DNA of 64,000 bases from DASQPJ01 sp036268355 (GCA_036268355.1 DATAUG010000259.1:103630-167629); one strand, 5' to 3'. Shown: positions 1-11,256, counted from the stretch's first letter. Translations and numbers: made by a program. Notes: generated from the letters alone by a model not told the origin.

Positions 1-977
1 TTGTAGGCCTTGAAATTGACCCGGTGGTCGGAGATCCGGTTCTCCGCGAAGTTGTAGGTGCGGATTCGCTCGGACCGGTCGACGGTGCGGACCTGACTGC
101 GCCGGGCGTCCGAGGCCTCGGCGGCGGCGGCCTCCTGCGCGGCGGCCAGCAGTCGGGCCCGCATGATCCGCATCGCCTGCTCCTTGTTCTGCAGTTGGCT
201 CTTCTCGTTCTGGCACGACACCACGATGCCGCTGGGCAGGTGGGTGAGCCGGACCGCGGAGTCGGTGGTGTTCACCGATTGACCACCCGGACCGGAGGAT
301 CGGAACACGTCGACGCGCAGGTCGTTGGGGTTGATCTCGACGTCGACCTCCTCGGCCTCCGGCATCACCAGGACGCCGGCTGCCGAGGTGTGGATCCGGC
401 CCTGCGATTCGGTCACCGGAACCCGTTGCACCCGATGCACGCCACCTTCGTACTTCAGCCGTGCCCAGACCCCGTTCCCGGCTTCGACTCCGCGCGCCTT
501 GACCCCGAGCGAGACGTCCTTGTAGCCGCCGAGATCGGACTCCTGGCTGTCCAGCACCTCGGTCTTCCAGCCGCGGCGCTCGGCGTAGCGCAGGTACATG
601 CGCAGCAGGTCACCGGCGAACAACGCCGACTCCTGACCACCCTCCCCCGCCTTGATCTCGACGATCACGTCCTTGTCGTCATCCGGGTCGCGGGGCAGCA
701 GGAGCCTGCGCAACTTCTCGGCGACCTCGCCGCGGGTTGCCTCCAGCACGGGCAGCTCAGCGCGGAACGAGGCGTCCTCAGTAGCCAGCTCGGCCGCGGC
801 GGCGACGTCGCCGGAAGCCTGCACCCAGGCCCGATGGGCGGCCACGACCGGGGACAACTCGGCGTAGCGCCGGCCGAAGCGGCGCGCCCGCACCGGATCG
901 GCGTGCACGGCCGGGTCGGCCATGGCCTTCTCCAGTTCGGCGTGCTCCACGAGGAGCTCCCGCACCGCCTCGAACAT
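1..977 (-). CDS. prfA: Peptide chain release factor 1, 3' end cut by window edge
   Basis: Class I release factor that recognises UAA/UAG stop codons and triggers peptide release on the ribosome. The minus-strand translation from the ATG at 977 gives 325 residues; the family is about 355-360, so roughly the last 30 residues lie outside the window. The GGQ motif that reaches the peptidyl-transferase centre is at residues 231-233 in the context SSGPGGQSVN, and the codon-recognition tripeptide is PVT (187-189), a variant of the PAT/PxT type of RF1 and not the SPF of RF2. A GAGGA sequence lies just upstream of the ATG. It follows rpmE on the same strand, the usual actinobacterial order rho-rpmE-prfA, but a strong hairpin lies between the two genes. 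Confidence 0.97.
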   Translation of the reverse strand, partial: MFEAVRELLVEHAELEKAMADPAVHADPVRARRFGRRYAELSPVVAAHRAWVQASGDVAAAAELATEDASFRAELPVLEATRGEVAEKLRRLLLPRDPDDDKDVIVEIKAGEGGQESALFAGDLLRMYLRYAERRGWKTEVLDSQESDLGGYKDVSLGVKARGVEAGNGVWARLKYEGGVHRVQRVPVTESQGRIHTSAAGVLVMPEAEEVDVEINPNDLRVDVFRSSGPGGQSVNTTDSAVRLTHLPSGIVVSCQNEKSQLQNKEQAMRIMRARLLAAAQEAAAAEASDARRSQVRTVDRSERIRTYNFAENRISDHRVNFKAY

Positions 978-1019
978 CTTCCGATCCTCATCCCCGCCTG
1001 GTGGTCCACCAAAACACGA

Positions 1020-1054
1020 GCGCCGGCGTCCGCGTTTCCCGCGGACGCCGGCGC
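1020..1054 (-). terminator. Hairpin terminator between rpmE and prfA
   Basis: A perfect 15-bp inverted repeat (arms 1020-1034 and 1040-1054) with a 5-nt loop lies right after the rpmE stop codon. On the minus strand it is followed within a few bases by a short T run (GTTTTGG), the arrangement of an intrinsic terminator. It would end or attenuate transcription from rpmE into prfA. Confidence 0.75.
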
Positions 1055-1062
1055 TGTCGGAG

Positions 1063-1281
1063 CTACTTGTCGGTCGGCTTCTTGCCGAACCGCTTCTCGA
1101 ACCGGGCGACGCGGCCGCCGGTGTCCAAGATCTTCTGCTTGCCCGTGTAGAACGGGTGGCACTGCGAGCACACGTCGGCGTGAATCACGCCGTTCTTCGC
1201 GGTGCTCCGCGTCGTGAACGTGGCTCCGCAGGTACAGGTCACCTCGGTTACCCCGTACTTGGGGTGGATGTCGGACTTCAC
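1063..1281 (-). CDS. rpmE: 50S ribosomal protein L31, zinc-binding type
   Basis: Ribosomal protein L31 (72 residues), a late-assembling protein of the large subunit near the intersubunit bridge. The start is the GTG at 1281, giving the family N-terminus (MKSDIHPKYG); the longer open frame upstream has no family similarity. Two cysteine pairs, CTCGATF and CSQCHPF, mark the zinc-containing (C+) form, which many actinobacteria replace with a cysteine-free paralogue under zinc limitation; no such paralogue is in the window. Length fits the family. It lies between rho and prfA on the same strand, but is separated from rho by a secreted-protein gene of opposite orientation. Confidence 0.97.
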   Translation of the reverse strand: MKSDIHPKYGVTEVTCTCGATFTTRSTAKNGVIHADVCSQCHPFYTGKQKILDTGGRVARFEKRFGKKPTDK

Positions 1282-1499
1282 GGTTCGCTCCTGTCGTTCC
1301 TCGCCCCGGGTCGTCGCAGCGGTCGCTGCCGACGTGAACCGGGACCGGTCAAGTGTGCCGGCAACGGTGGTACTGCGGAAAACGCCCGGCACGGCTGGTG
1401 GATTCCCGCCGGTGCGGCGCGGTGCGTTGACCACACCAATCACTTTGATCACTCTTGTCACGTTTGTAACATCAGCATCCAACCCGCCTGAGGGTCCAG

Positions 1500-1955
1500 A
1501 TGTCCAAGCGTGCGGCCTCCCAGCCGACGATCACCATGCTGATCACCGTCGGCATGGCGCTCGCCGCGGTCGGCGTCGCCCCGGACGCCCGGGCCGTCCA
1601 GAGTTCCCCCGACGACCTCCATCCGAACCTGGTCCGCGCCGACGCGTTCACGGTCGCCGGCTCGGGAGATCGCATCGACCAGGACGTGTCGACCCAGCCG
1701 GGCGCCGAGTACCGGCTGAGCTTCGACTACGCCGAGCACCCCCTCGGAGCACCGGGAGCGGCGTCGTTCGACATCACCTTCGGTGCGACCACACTCTCGG
1801 TACCGGTGCCCATCGGAGCGCCGGCCCACCGCCAGTTCGTGGCCCTCGTCGCACCTGCGATCAGCGGGTTGACCCGCCTCACCGTGGCCGCGGTGGACCC
1901 CGGCCTCGGTGCGCGCACGTTCCCCGAGCACATCGCGGTGCACCGGCTGGGTTGA
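1500..1955 (+). CDS. Small secreted protein, DUF642-like beta-sandwich
   Basis: Predicted secreted protein of 151 residues. Residues 1-32 form a signal peptide: a short basic start (MSKRAAS), a hydrophobic stretch and an Ala-x-Ala type cleavage site near DARA. The mature part has a pattern seen in DUF642 and related galactose-binding-like sandwiches: a polar segment (IDQDVSTQPGAEYRLSF) where a ligand-directed strand follows a QPG turn, then alternating beta-strands. It is shorter than usual DUF642 domains, so it may be a minimal or divergent member. Function unknown; carbohydrate or cell-wall binding is only inferred from the fold. It runs opposite to rho and rpmE and interrupts their conserved neighbourhood, so it looks like a lineage-specific insertion. 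Confidence 0.7.
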   Translation: MSKRAASQPTITMLITVGMALAAVGVAPDARAVQSSPDDLHPNLVRADAFTVAGSGDRIDQDVSTQPGAEYRLSFDYAEHPLGAPGAASFDITFGATTLSVPVPIGAPAHRQFVALVAPAISGLTRLTVAAVDPGLGARTFPEHIAVHRLG

Positions 1956-1956
1956 G

Positions 1957-2109
1957 GCACCGCGAGCGACTGCGACGAGCGAGGAATCGAACGAGGAGCA
2001 CAAGCGAGCAGCAGGCGCCGTCAGGCGATCGCGGTTCGCACCGCGCGAACGAGCTCGCCCGCGCGTTTCCCCGAGCCGATTGCAGCCCGTGGACGAACCC
2101 CGGATCGGA
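1957..2109. repeat. GAGC/GCGA-rich intergenic element, copy A
   Basis: The 150 bases between the secreted-protein gene and the rho stop codon are built from GCGA/GAGC words and show no coding potential. They share a 19-base exact word (1992-2010, cgaggagcacaagcgagca) and a 12-base word (2071-2082, ccgagccgattg) with the intergenic stretch upstream of bioF at 62.6 kb, where the two words occur in the opposite order. This looks like a dispersed intergenic repeat family. Confidence 0.5.
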
Positions 2110-4155
<2,046 letters not shown>

Positions 4156-4422
4156 TGGGTTGTTTTCCTTTCCCAGCCGGTCCTCATCTGGGTGGCCGGC
4201 CGGTGCGATTCGCCGTAGGAGGCGGCGAACTGGCCGTTTGTCAACGGCTGAGGTGGAGGGTTTGGAGACAATGCGCGTGTGGTCGGCTTTCTCGCCGACC
4301 GGCTACGGGTCGGTTCGGGAGATCGACACGGCTTGCGCCGCCTGAACTCGGCGCGCCTGGTGCGGTTCACACGATAACACCCCGGGCGGATCCCGCGTAC
4401 GCGGATGACGCGACGTGTCGTG
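4156..4422 (-). promoter_or_regulatory. rho leader and thrB-rho intergenic region with stem-loops
   Basis: The 267 bases between thrB and rho contain no gene. As RNA the region can form several stems, for example GGTCGGC/GCCGACC around 4280-4300 and TCGCCG/CGGCGA around 4210-4228. A long structured leader in front of rho is typical of bacteria where Rho controls its own synthesis by premature termination; here that is inference. The promoter cannot be assigned confidently. Confidence 0.4.
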
Positions 4423-5358
4423 TCAGACCTGGCCAGGGCCGGGCGGGTCGAACCGGACCGTTGCGCCACGTTGCGCCACGCCCGGGAGCTCCACCCGCCA
4501 AGCGGCCGGGGCACAGGCGACCGCCACCTGTGCCGTGGCCGACCCGGCCAACGCCAGCACGGTGGGTCCGGCACCGGAAACCGTAGCGGGAATCCCGGCG
4601 TTCCGGAGCCGGTCCATCAGCTCGAGGCTGGCCGGCATCGCGACCCGGCGGTACTCCTGGTGCAGACGGTCCTCGGTCGCGCTCAGCAGCAGGGCCGGGT
4701 CGACCGTGAGCGCGTGGACCAGCAGCGCGGCACGCGCCGAGTTGGCGGCCGCGTCGGCGTGCGGCACGGTGGCGGGCAGCAGCCCGCGCGCTCGTTCGGT
4801 CTCCAGTTGGGACTCCGGGACGAACAGCACCGGGACGACGTCCGGCGCCGGCCGCAGGCTCACCACCCGGGCGCCGTTCGGCTCGGTCCAGGCGATCGTG
4901 AACCCGCCGAACAGGCAGGCGGCGACGTTGTCCGGATGGCCCTCGATCCCGGCGGCCAGGTCGAGCATCGCTAAGTCGTCCAACCTTTTTTCGCCGTCCG
5001 CGAGCAGCGCCCGGGCCACGACGACGCCAGCCACGATCGCCGCCGAGGAGGAACCCAGGCCCCGACCGTGCGGGATGCGGTTGCGGCAGTGCATCCGAAG
5101 CCCGGGCAACCGCACCCCCATCCGCCCCAGGCACTCCCGCAGCGAACGCACGACCAGGTGGTCCGGGCCCCGACTCAATGTGGCTACGCCCTCGCCGTCG
5201 ATCTCGATCTCGACCTCGTCGGTCCGGCTCACAGTGCAACTGACCTCGTCGTGCAGACCGAGCGCCAGGCCGAAGGAGTCGAATCCGGGCCCGAGGTTCG
5301 CGCTGGTGGCCGGCACCCGGACGGCGATCGTCCCGCTACGCCACTGGGGCGGGCTCAA
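4423..5358 (-). CDS. thrB: Homoserine kinase
   Basis: GHMP-family kinase that phosphorylates homoserine, the step before threonine synthase. The 311-residue frame shows the N-terminal motif VPATSANLGPGFD, the ATP-binding GHMP motif HGRGLGSSSAA and the C-terminal motif SGAGPT. The best start is the TTG at 5358, whose TTGA overlaps the thrC stop codon; the next possible start would remove the conserved N-terminus. The overlap implies translational coupling and a hom-thrC-thrB operon. Length matches the family. Confidence 0.95.
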   Translation of the reverse strand: MSPPQWRSGTIAVRVPATSANLGPGFDSFGLALGLHDEVSCTVSRTDEVEIEIDGEGVATLSRGPDHLVVRSLRECLGRMGVRLPGLRMHCRNRIPHGRGLGSSSAAIVAGVVVARALLADGEKRLDDLAMLDLAAGIEGHPDNVAACLFGGFTIAWTEPNGARVVSLRPAPDVVPVLFVPESQLETERARGLLPATVPHADAAANSARAALLVHALTVDPALLLSATEDRLHQEYRRVAMPASLELMDRLRNAGIPATVSGAGPTVLALAGSATAQVAVACAPAAWRVELPGVAQRGATVRFDPPGPGQV

Positions 5359-6434
5359 GCCAACCCGAGCTTGGCCGCGGCCGCGGCCGCGTCCACCGGC
5401 ACGGTCTCCGGCTTCGGCGCGCCCGCGATCGCCCAGTCCGGGTCCTTCAACCCGTTCCCGGTCACGGTACAGACGACCAACAGGCCCGACGGGAGCCAGT
5501 CCTGTTCCCGGGCCAGCAGCAGCCCGGCCACCCCGGCGGCGGACGCCGGCTCGACGAACACACCCTCCCGGGCAGCCAACAACCGATAGGCAGAAAGGAT
5601 CTGACGGTCCGTCACGGCTTCGATTCGACCGCCGGACTCGTCGCGGGCCGCCACGGCGGAGTCCCAGGATGCCGGGTTGCCGATCCGGATCGCGGTTGCG
5701 ATGGTCTGCGGGTTCTTGACCGGTGCGCCCTGAACTATCGGAGCCGCACCGGCGGCCTGGAAGCCGAACATCCGGGGACGTCGGCTCGCCGGACCGTCGG
5801 CTGCGTACTCGGTGTAGCCCTTCCAGTAGGCCGTTATGTTCCCGGCGTTGCCGACCGGCAGGCAGTGCACGTCCGGGGCGTCGCCGAGGGCGTCGACGAT
5901 CTCGAACGCCGCGCTCTTCTGACCCTCCAGGCGGAACGGGTTGACCGAGTTGACCAAGGCCACCGGGTAGCTCTCGGACAAGCCGCGGGCAAGTTCCAGG
6001 CAGTCGTCGAAATTGCCGTCGACCTGAAGGATCCGCGAGCCGTGCACCAAGGCCTGGCTCATCTTGCCCAGCGCGATCTTGCCCTGCGGGACAAGCACCG
6101 CGCAGACCATGCCCGCCCGCACCGCGTACGCCGCGGCGCTCGCGCTGGTGTTGCCGGTCGAGGCGCAGATGACCGCGCGCGCGCCCTCCTCCGCCGCCTT
6201 GGAGATCGCCATCGTCATGCCGCGGTCCTTGAAGGAACCCGTCGGGTTCGCGCCCTCGACCTTGAGCCAGACCTGACAACCCGTCAGCTCCGAGACAACC
6301 GGGGCCGGGACCAGCGGGGTCCCGCCCTCCCGCAGGGTGATCACCGGGGTGTCCGGGCCGACCGGCATCCGGTCGCGGTACTCCTCGATGACCCCGCGCC
6401 ACTGCCGTGTCGTCGCACCGGTCCGCAGGCTCAT
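5355..6434 (-). CDS. thrC: Threonine synthase
   Basis: PLP enzyme of fold type II that converts O-phosphohomoserine to threonine. 359 residues, the usual actinobacterial length. The PLP-binding lysine is K69 in NPTGSFKDRG, the phosphate-binding loop is PVGNAGNI, and the SER-type loop CASTGNTSASAAA is intact. It begins 4 bases after the hom stop codon and overlaps thrB by 4 bases, so the three genes are almost certainly one transcript. Confidence 0.97.
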   Translation of the reverse strand: MSLRTGATTRQWRGVIEEYRDRMPVGPDTPVITLREGGTPLVPAPVVSELTGCQVWLKVEGANPTGSFKDRGMTMAISKAAEEGARAVICASTGNTSASAAAYAVRAGMVCAVLVPQGKIALGKMSQALVHGSRILQVDGNFDDCLELARGLSESYPVALVNSVNPFRLEGQKSAAFEIVDALGDAPDVHCLPVGNAGNITAYWKGYTEYAADGPASRRPRMFGFQAAGAAPIVQGAPVKNPQTIATAIRIGNPASWDSAVAARDESGGRIEAVTDRQILSAYRLLAAREGVFVEPASAAGVAGLLLAREQDWLPSGLLVVCTVTGNGLKDPDWAIAGAPKPETVPVDAAAAAAKLGLA

Positions 6435-6438
6435 CTGG

Positions 6439-7722
6439 TCATGCCCCTTCGACGCGCATCACGCTGGCCACGTTGCGGACCACGTCGGTGAGGCGCAGTT
6501 GCTCCACCGTGGCCGCCAACGCAGCGTCCGTGGCCCGGTGGGTGACGATCACCAGCGTGGCGTCCTCGGCGTGGCCCTCCTGACGGACCGTCTGGATGGA
6601 CACCCCGTGCTCGGCGAACACGTTGGCGACCCCGGCGAGCACGCCCGGCTTCTCCGCGACGTCGAGGCTGATGTGGTACCGGGTGATGTTCTCGCCCATC
6701 GGACGGACCGTCAGTTGCGCGTAGGCGGACTCGCCCGGGCCGCGCCCACCGACGACGCGGTGGCGCGCGACCGCGACCAGGTCGCCGAGCACGGCACTCG
6801 CGGTGGGCGCCCCGCCGGCGCCGCGGCCGTAGAACATGACCGGACCGGCGGCGTCGGCCTCGACCCACACCGCGTTGAACGCGTCGCCCACCGACGCCAA
6901 CGGGTGGCTGCGCGGGAGCATCGCCGGGTGCACCCGCACACCGATGCAGCTCTCGTCGGCCGACAGCTCACAGATCGCCAGAAGCTTGATCACGCAGTCC
7001 ATCTCGCGGGCGCGGGCCACGTCGGCCGCGGTCACCTCGGTGATGCCCTCGCGGTGCACGTCGGCTGCGGTCACCCGACTGTGGAAGGCAAGTGAGGCAA
7101 GGATCGCCGCCTTGGCAGCGGCGTCGAAGCCCTCCACGTCGGCGCTGGGATCGGCCTCCGCGTAGCCCAATGCGGCGGCCTCCTCGAGGGCGTCGATGAA
7201 CGAAGCGCCCGAGGCGTCCATGCGGGAGAGGATGAAATTGGTCGTCCCGTTCACGATCCCGAGCACCCGGCGCACCTTGTCGCCCACCAACGATTCGCGC
7301 AGCGGCCGCAACAACGGGATCGCGCCGGCGACCGCCGCCTCGTAGTAGAGGTCGACTCCGTGCTTGTCCGCAGCCATGTACAGGCTGGCGCCGTCCTCGG
7401 CCAGCAGGGCCTTGTTGGCCGTGACCACCGAGGCGCCGTGCTCCATCGCATCCAGGATCAGCGTGCGGGCCGGCTCGATGCCGCCGATCACCTCGATCAC
7501 CACATCGAGGTCGCGCACCACCAGTGACGCAGCGTCAGTTGTGAACAGGTCCGGATCCACATCGAGGTCGCGCGGCTTGTTCCCGCGCCGGACCGCGATC
7601 CCGACGAGCTCGATCGGGGCTCCGATCCGGGCGGCCAGGTCGTCGGAGTGGGTTCGCAGTTGGCGGACCACCTCGGTCCCGACCGTGCCGCAGCCGAGCA
7701 GACCCACCCGTACCGCTTTCAT
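6439..7722 (-). CDS. hom: Homoserine dehydrogenase
   Basis: NAD(P)-dependent reduction of aspartate semialdehyde to homoserine, the branch point from lysine to threonine/methionine synthesis. 427 residues. The Rossmann motif GLLGCGTVGTEV lies at residues 8-19, the catalytic/homoserine-binding region includes NGTTNFIL, and a C-terminal ACT domain (about 355-427, EKPGVLAGVANVF) should give feedback inhibition by threonine. First gene of the hom-thrC-thrB run; upstream is a strong hairpin and then lysA. Confidence 0.97.
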   Translation of the reverse strand: MKAVRVGLLGCGTVGTEVVRQLRTHSDDLAARIGAPIELVGIAVRRGNKPRDLDVDPDLFTTDAASLVVRDLDVVIEVIGGIEPARTLILDAMEHGASVVTANKALLAEDGASLYMAADKHGVDLYYEAAVAGAIPLLRPLRESLVGDKVRRVLGIVNGTTNFILSRMDASGASFIDALEEAAALGYAEADPSADVEGFDAAAKAAILASLAFHSRVTAADVHREGITEVTAADVARAREMDCVIKLLAICELSADESCIGVRVHPAMLPRSHPLASVGDAFNAVWVEADAAGPVMFYGRGAGGAPTASAVLGDLVAVARHRVVGGRGPGESAYAQLTVRPMGENITRYHISLDVAEKPGVLAGVANVFAEHGVSIQTVRQEGHAEDATLVIVTHRATDAALAATVEQLRLTDVVRNVASVMRVEGA

Positions 7723-7777
7723 CCGGACCTTCCTGCCGCAGACAACCCCGCCTGCCGCATTCTCGCATCCTTACTCG

Positions 7778-7825
7778 TTGCGTCCGGGTAACCGGCACCT
7801 ATAGGTCATGGTTACCCGGACGCAA
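7778..7825. repeat. Hairpin element with TTGCGTCCGG arms, copy 1
   Basis: A perfect 16-bp inverted repeat (7778-7793 with 7810-7825) lies between lysA and hom. Its outer ten bases, TTGCGTCCGG / CCGGACGCAA, are identical to those of a second hairpin at 33292-33340, while the inner stem bases differ but are still paired. Loop sequences are related (CCTATAGG here, CTAATAGG there). It may end lysA transcription, but the shared architecture suggests a REP-like mobile palindrome. Confidence 0.7.
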
Positions 7826-7842
7826 GCGATGGGTTCGGCGGC

Positions 7843-9246
7843 TCAACCCACGTCGAGGCGCGCCAGGTCCTCGTCGGTCTCCCGCCGGACGATCACCCGC
7901 GCCGCGCCGTCGTGCACCGCGACCACAGCGGGGCGGGGCAACAGGTTGTAGTTGCTGGCCATCGATCGGCAGTAGGCCCCGGTGGCCGCCACCGCCACCA
8001 GGTCGCCGACGGCAATGTCCTCGGGCAGCCACAGGTCGCGCACCACGATGTCGCCGCTCTCGCAGTGCTTTCCGACCAGCCGGGACAGTGCCGCGGGCGC
8101 CTGGGACGCGCGGGACACCAGGGCCGCGGAATAAGTGGCGTCGTAAAGCGCGGTGCGGATGTTGTCGCTCATCCCGCCGTCCACCGACACGTAGAGTCGG
8201 CGCGCGCCGCGCTCGCCCAGACTGACCGGCTTCACCGTGCCGACCTCGTACAGCGTCACCGTGCCCGGGCCGGCGATCGCCCGTCCCGGCTCCACGGACA
8301 GATGCGGCGTGCCCAGGCCGGCTGCGTGAGACTCCCGTTCGACGATCTTCATCAGCGCGACCGCGGTGGCCGCGACGTCGACCGGGTCGTCCGCGGGGGT
8401 GTACGCGATTCCCAGACCACCGCCGAGGTCCAGCTCGGGCAGCTCGACGTCGTGCTCGTCGCGCACCTGCGCGGCCAGGCCGACCAGCCGGTGCGCGGCC
8501 ACCTCGAAGCCGGAAGTGTCGAATATCTGGGAGCCGATGTGCGAGTGCAGGCCGAGCAGCTCGAGACTGGGCAGCGCGAGCACGCGCCGGACCGCCTCGG
8601 CGGCCTCGCCACCGGCCAGCGAGAAGCCGAACTTCTGGTCCTCGTGGGCAGTGGCGATGAACTCGTGGGTGTGCGCCTCGACGCCGACCGTGACCCGGAT
8701 GAACACCCGGGCCCGGAGTTGGCGGCGGGCGGCCAGGTCGGCCAGCCGCGCGATCTCGACGTGGGAGTCCAGCACGATCCGGCCGACGCCCGCCTGGAGC
8801 GCGGCGGTCAGTTCGGCGCTCGACTTGTTGTTCCCGTGCAGGGCGATCCGGTCGGCCGGAAAGCCGGCCCGCAGCGCGACGGCCAGTTCCCCGCCGCTGC
8901 AGACATCCAGGCCGAGCCCCTCCGCATGCACCCAACGCGCGACCGCGCCACAGAGGAAGGCCTTGCCCGCGTAGAACACGTCCGCGCCCGTGAAGGCTTC
9001 CGCGAACGCCCGCGCCCGACTGCGGAAGTCTGCCTCGTCGCAGACGAACAGCGGCGTGCCGAACCGCTCGGCCAACTCCCGGACGTCCACTCCGGCCACC
9101 CGGACGACGCCGTCCTGACCTCGCGTCAGATTATGCGGCCACACCACGCGGTCGAACGCGTTCAGGTCCGCCGGCGGGGGCCCGAGCACGTCGTGCCCCA
9201 GCACGTCCGCGTGCCGCGGACCGGCCGGGTGGGCCGACCGACTCAC
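7843..9246 (-). CDS. lysA: Diaminopimelate decarboxylase
   Basis: Decarboxylates meso-diaminopimelate to lysine with PLP, last step of lysine synthesis. Fold type III enzyme: alanine-racemase-like barrel plus C-terminal beta domain. The chosen GTG at 9246 gives 467 residues and the N-terminus typical of actinobacterial LysA (SRSAHPAGPRHADVL); the open frame extends further upstream without family similarity. The PLP lysine is K95 in FYAGKAF; HSHIGSQI, the glycine-rich phosphate loop (LGGGLG) and the C-terminal active-site cysteine of KHCESGD are present. It lies between argS and hom, the order usual in actinobacteria. Confidence 0.96.
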   Translation of the reverse strand: MSRSAHPAGPRHADVLGHDVLGPPPADLNAFDRVVWPHNLTRGQDGVVRVAGVDVRELAERFGTPLFVCDEADFRSRARAFAEAFTGADVFYAGKAFLCGAVARWVHAEGLGLDVCSGGELAVALRAGFPADRIALHGNNKSSAELTAALQAGVGRIVLDSHVEIARLADLAARRQLRARVFIRVTVGVEAHTHEFIATAHEDQKFGFSLAGGEAAEAVRRVLALPSLELLGLHSHIGSQIFDTSGFEVAAHRLVGLAAQVRDEHDVELPELDLGGGLGIAYTPADDPVDVAATAVALMKIVERESHAAGLGTPHLSVEPGRAIAGPGTVTLYEVGTVKPVSLGERGARRLYVSVDGGMSDNIRTALYDATYSAALVSRASQAPAALSRLVGKHCESGDIVVRDLWLPEDIAVGDLVAVAATGAYCRSMASNYNLLPRPAVVAVHDGAARVIVRRETDEDLARLDVG

Positions 9247-9502
9247 GCGGTTCCTCGAGGTCGCACCGGTCGGGATTCGGCCCGGGGCCGTTCTCGCCGC
9301 TCTGCGAGCCGAAGCCCGGGGGCCGTCGGTATCCGCCAGGGCCCCACCCCCACCCGACACAACCGAACGGTCCGAATCTCTCCTCGGCCGGCGGCGGAGT
9401 CAAGCCGTTCCGGCGATCTGTGGACAACTGGCGGCTGTGCACACGCGAATACGAGCCACCCCGCCGGCGAGGATGTCAAGACGGCGCGGTAGCCGGGAGG
9501 GC

Positions 9503-11164
9503 TCACATCCGCTCCGGGGCCGAGACGCCGAGCATGGCCAGGCCGTTGGCGATCACGGTGCGGGTGGCGTCGTTCAGCCAGAGCCGGGCCAGATGCAGGT
9601 CGCTCGGTTCCTCGTCGCCGCGGGGCAGGATGCGGCAGCCGTCGTAGAAGCGGTGGTAGGTCCCGGCCAGGTCCTCCAGGTATCTGGCGATCCGGTGCGG
9701 CTCCCGCAATTCCGCGGCGGAGCCGACGGCCCGGGGGAACTCGCCGAGCGCGGCCAGCAGCACCGACTCGCGGGCGTCGGTCAGCAGCTCGGGGTGGAAC
9801 GACTCCGGCGGGCTCCAGTCCAGGCCGAGATCACGGGCGTTCCGGGCCAACGACGCGGTGCGCGCGGCCACGTACTGCACGTAGTAGACGGGGTTCTCCG
9901 GTGCGGCCCGGGTGATCTCGGCCACGTCGAGAGTCAACTGGGAGTCCGTGGAGGACCGGGCGAGGCTGTATCGGGCGGCGTCGACGCCGACCAGGTCGAC
10001 GAGTTCATCCAGCGTGACCACCGTGCCGGCCCGCTTGGACATCTTCAGTTCCGCGCCGTCGCGGAGCAGCTTGACCAGCTGGCCGATCAACACCTGGACG
10101 GTGACGTCGGGATCGTCACCCGCGCAGGCGGCCAACGCCCGCAGCCGACCGATGTAGCCGTGGTGGTCGGCGCCGAGCATGTAGATGCAGGTGTCGAACC
10201 CACGAGACCGCTTGTCGAGGTAATAGGCCGCGTCGGCCGCGAAGTAGGTCTTCTCGCCGTCGGCCTTGACCATTACACGGTCCTTGTCGTCGCCGAAGTC
10301 GGTGGTGCGCAGCCACACCGCGCCGTCGGCGTCGTACACGTGTCCCTGCTCGCGCAGCGTTGTGATCGCGGCGTCGACCCGGCCGGACTCGTGAAGCATC
10401 CGCTCGGAGAACCAGACGTCGAAGTGGACGCCGAAGCGCTCCAGGCTGGCCGCGATGTCGGCGAGCATCATCCGGTAGCCACGCTCCAGCAGCCCGGGCA
10501 GCGCGGCCTGCTCGTCCATCGCCGCGATCGTCGAGTCGACAGCGAGGATGCGCCTGGCGATCTCGGCGATGTAGTCCCCGCCGTACCCGTCCTCGGGCGT
10601 CGGCAGGCCGTGGACCGCCGCGTACAGCGAGGCGGCGAAGCGCTGCATCTGCACCCCGGCGTCGTTGATGTAGTACTCGCTGACGACATCGGCGCCTGCC
10701 GCCTCCAGGATCCGGCGCAGACTGTCGCCCACCGCTGCCCACCGGGTATGGCCCAGGTGGACCGGGCCCGTCGGGTTCGCCGAGACGTACTCCAGGTTGA
10801 CCCGCCGCTTGCGCAGCACTTCACTGCGGCCATACGCGGTGCCTGCATTGACGATCGTCAGCGCGAGCCGACCGGCGACCTCGGACTCCAACCGGATGTT
10901 CAGGAAGCCGGGGCCGGCCACCTCGACACCGGCGATGCCGCCGGAATCCCGCAGGTGGTTCGCTATGATCTCGGCCACCGCGCGCGGCGTCATCTTCGCC
11001 TCGCCCGCCAACTGCATGGCCACGTTGCTCGCGTAATCGCCGTGCTCGCGTCGCTTGGCGCGTTCGACATGGACGGTCCGGGGCACCGCCACGTCGAACT
11101 CGCCCGCCTGGACGGCGGCGTAGACGGCGATCTGCACGGCATCGGCGAGTTCAGCGGGGGTCAC
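9503..11164 (-). CDS. argS: Arginine-tRNA ligase
   Basis: Class I aminoacyl-tRNA synthetase charging tRNA-Arg. 553 residues, normal for bacterial ArgRS. The HIGH-type signature is HLGH at 136-139 (NPTGPVHLGHTRW) and the KMSKS loop is KMSKR in ELKMSKRAGT. The N-terminal ArgRS additional domain and the C-terminal DALR anticodon-binding domain (ending near LGVSAPERM) are complete. It is the first gene of the argS-lysA-hom-thrCB direction; about 90 bases upstream, on the other strand, lies a tRNA-Arg gene. Confidence 0.98.
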   Translation of the reverse strand: MTPAELADAVQIAVYAAVQAGEFDVAVPRTVHVERAKRREHGDYASNVAMQLAGEAKMTPRAVAEIIANHLRDSGGIAGVEVAGPGFLNIRLESEVAGRLALTIVNAGTAYGRSEVLRKRRVNLEYVSANPTGPVHLGHTRWAAVGDSLRRILEAAGADVVSEYYINDAGVQMQRFAASLYAAVHGLPTPEDGYGGDYIAEIARRILAVDSTIAAMDEQAALPGLLERGYRMMLADIAASLERFGVHFDVWFSERMLHESGRVDAAITTLREQGHVYDADGAVWLRTTDFGDDKDRVMVKADGEKTYFAADAAYYLDKRSRGFDTCIYMLGADHHGYIGRLRALAACAGDDPDVTVQVLIGQLVKLLRDGAELKMSKRAGTVVTLDELVDLVGVDAARYSLARSSTDSQLTLDVAEITRAAPENPVYYVQYVAARTASLARNARDLGLDWSPPESFHPELLTDARESVLLAALGEFPRAVGSAAELREPHRIARYLEDLAGTYHRFYDGCRILPRGDEEPSDLHLARLWLNDATRTVIANGLAMLGVSAPERM

Positions 11165-11256
11165 CCCGCCAGCTTAACGGCCCCCAGCGATGGCCCCCCG
11201 GTAATCACGGAGGGCCGCCGGAACAGCCGGGCTGGTAGGGTTCGGCCCGGTCCCCA

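Noticed and set aside
4423..6402. Continuous frame joining thrB to an alternate frame of thrC, possible fusion or frameshift
   Set aside because: thrC is intact in its own frame with all motifs. The upstream extension of thrB is thrC sequence read out of frame; a TTG overlapping the thrC stop explains thrB.
6439..9246. Riboswitch or T-box leader upstream of lysA or hom
   Set aside because: No lysine-riboswitch or T-box features were recognisable in the lysA-argS or lysA-hom gaps; the only structure is the REP-like hairpin.
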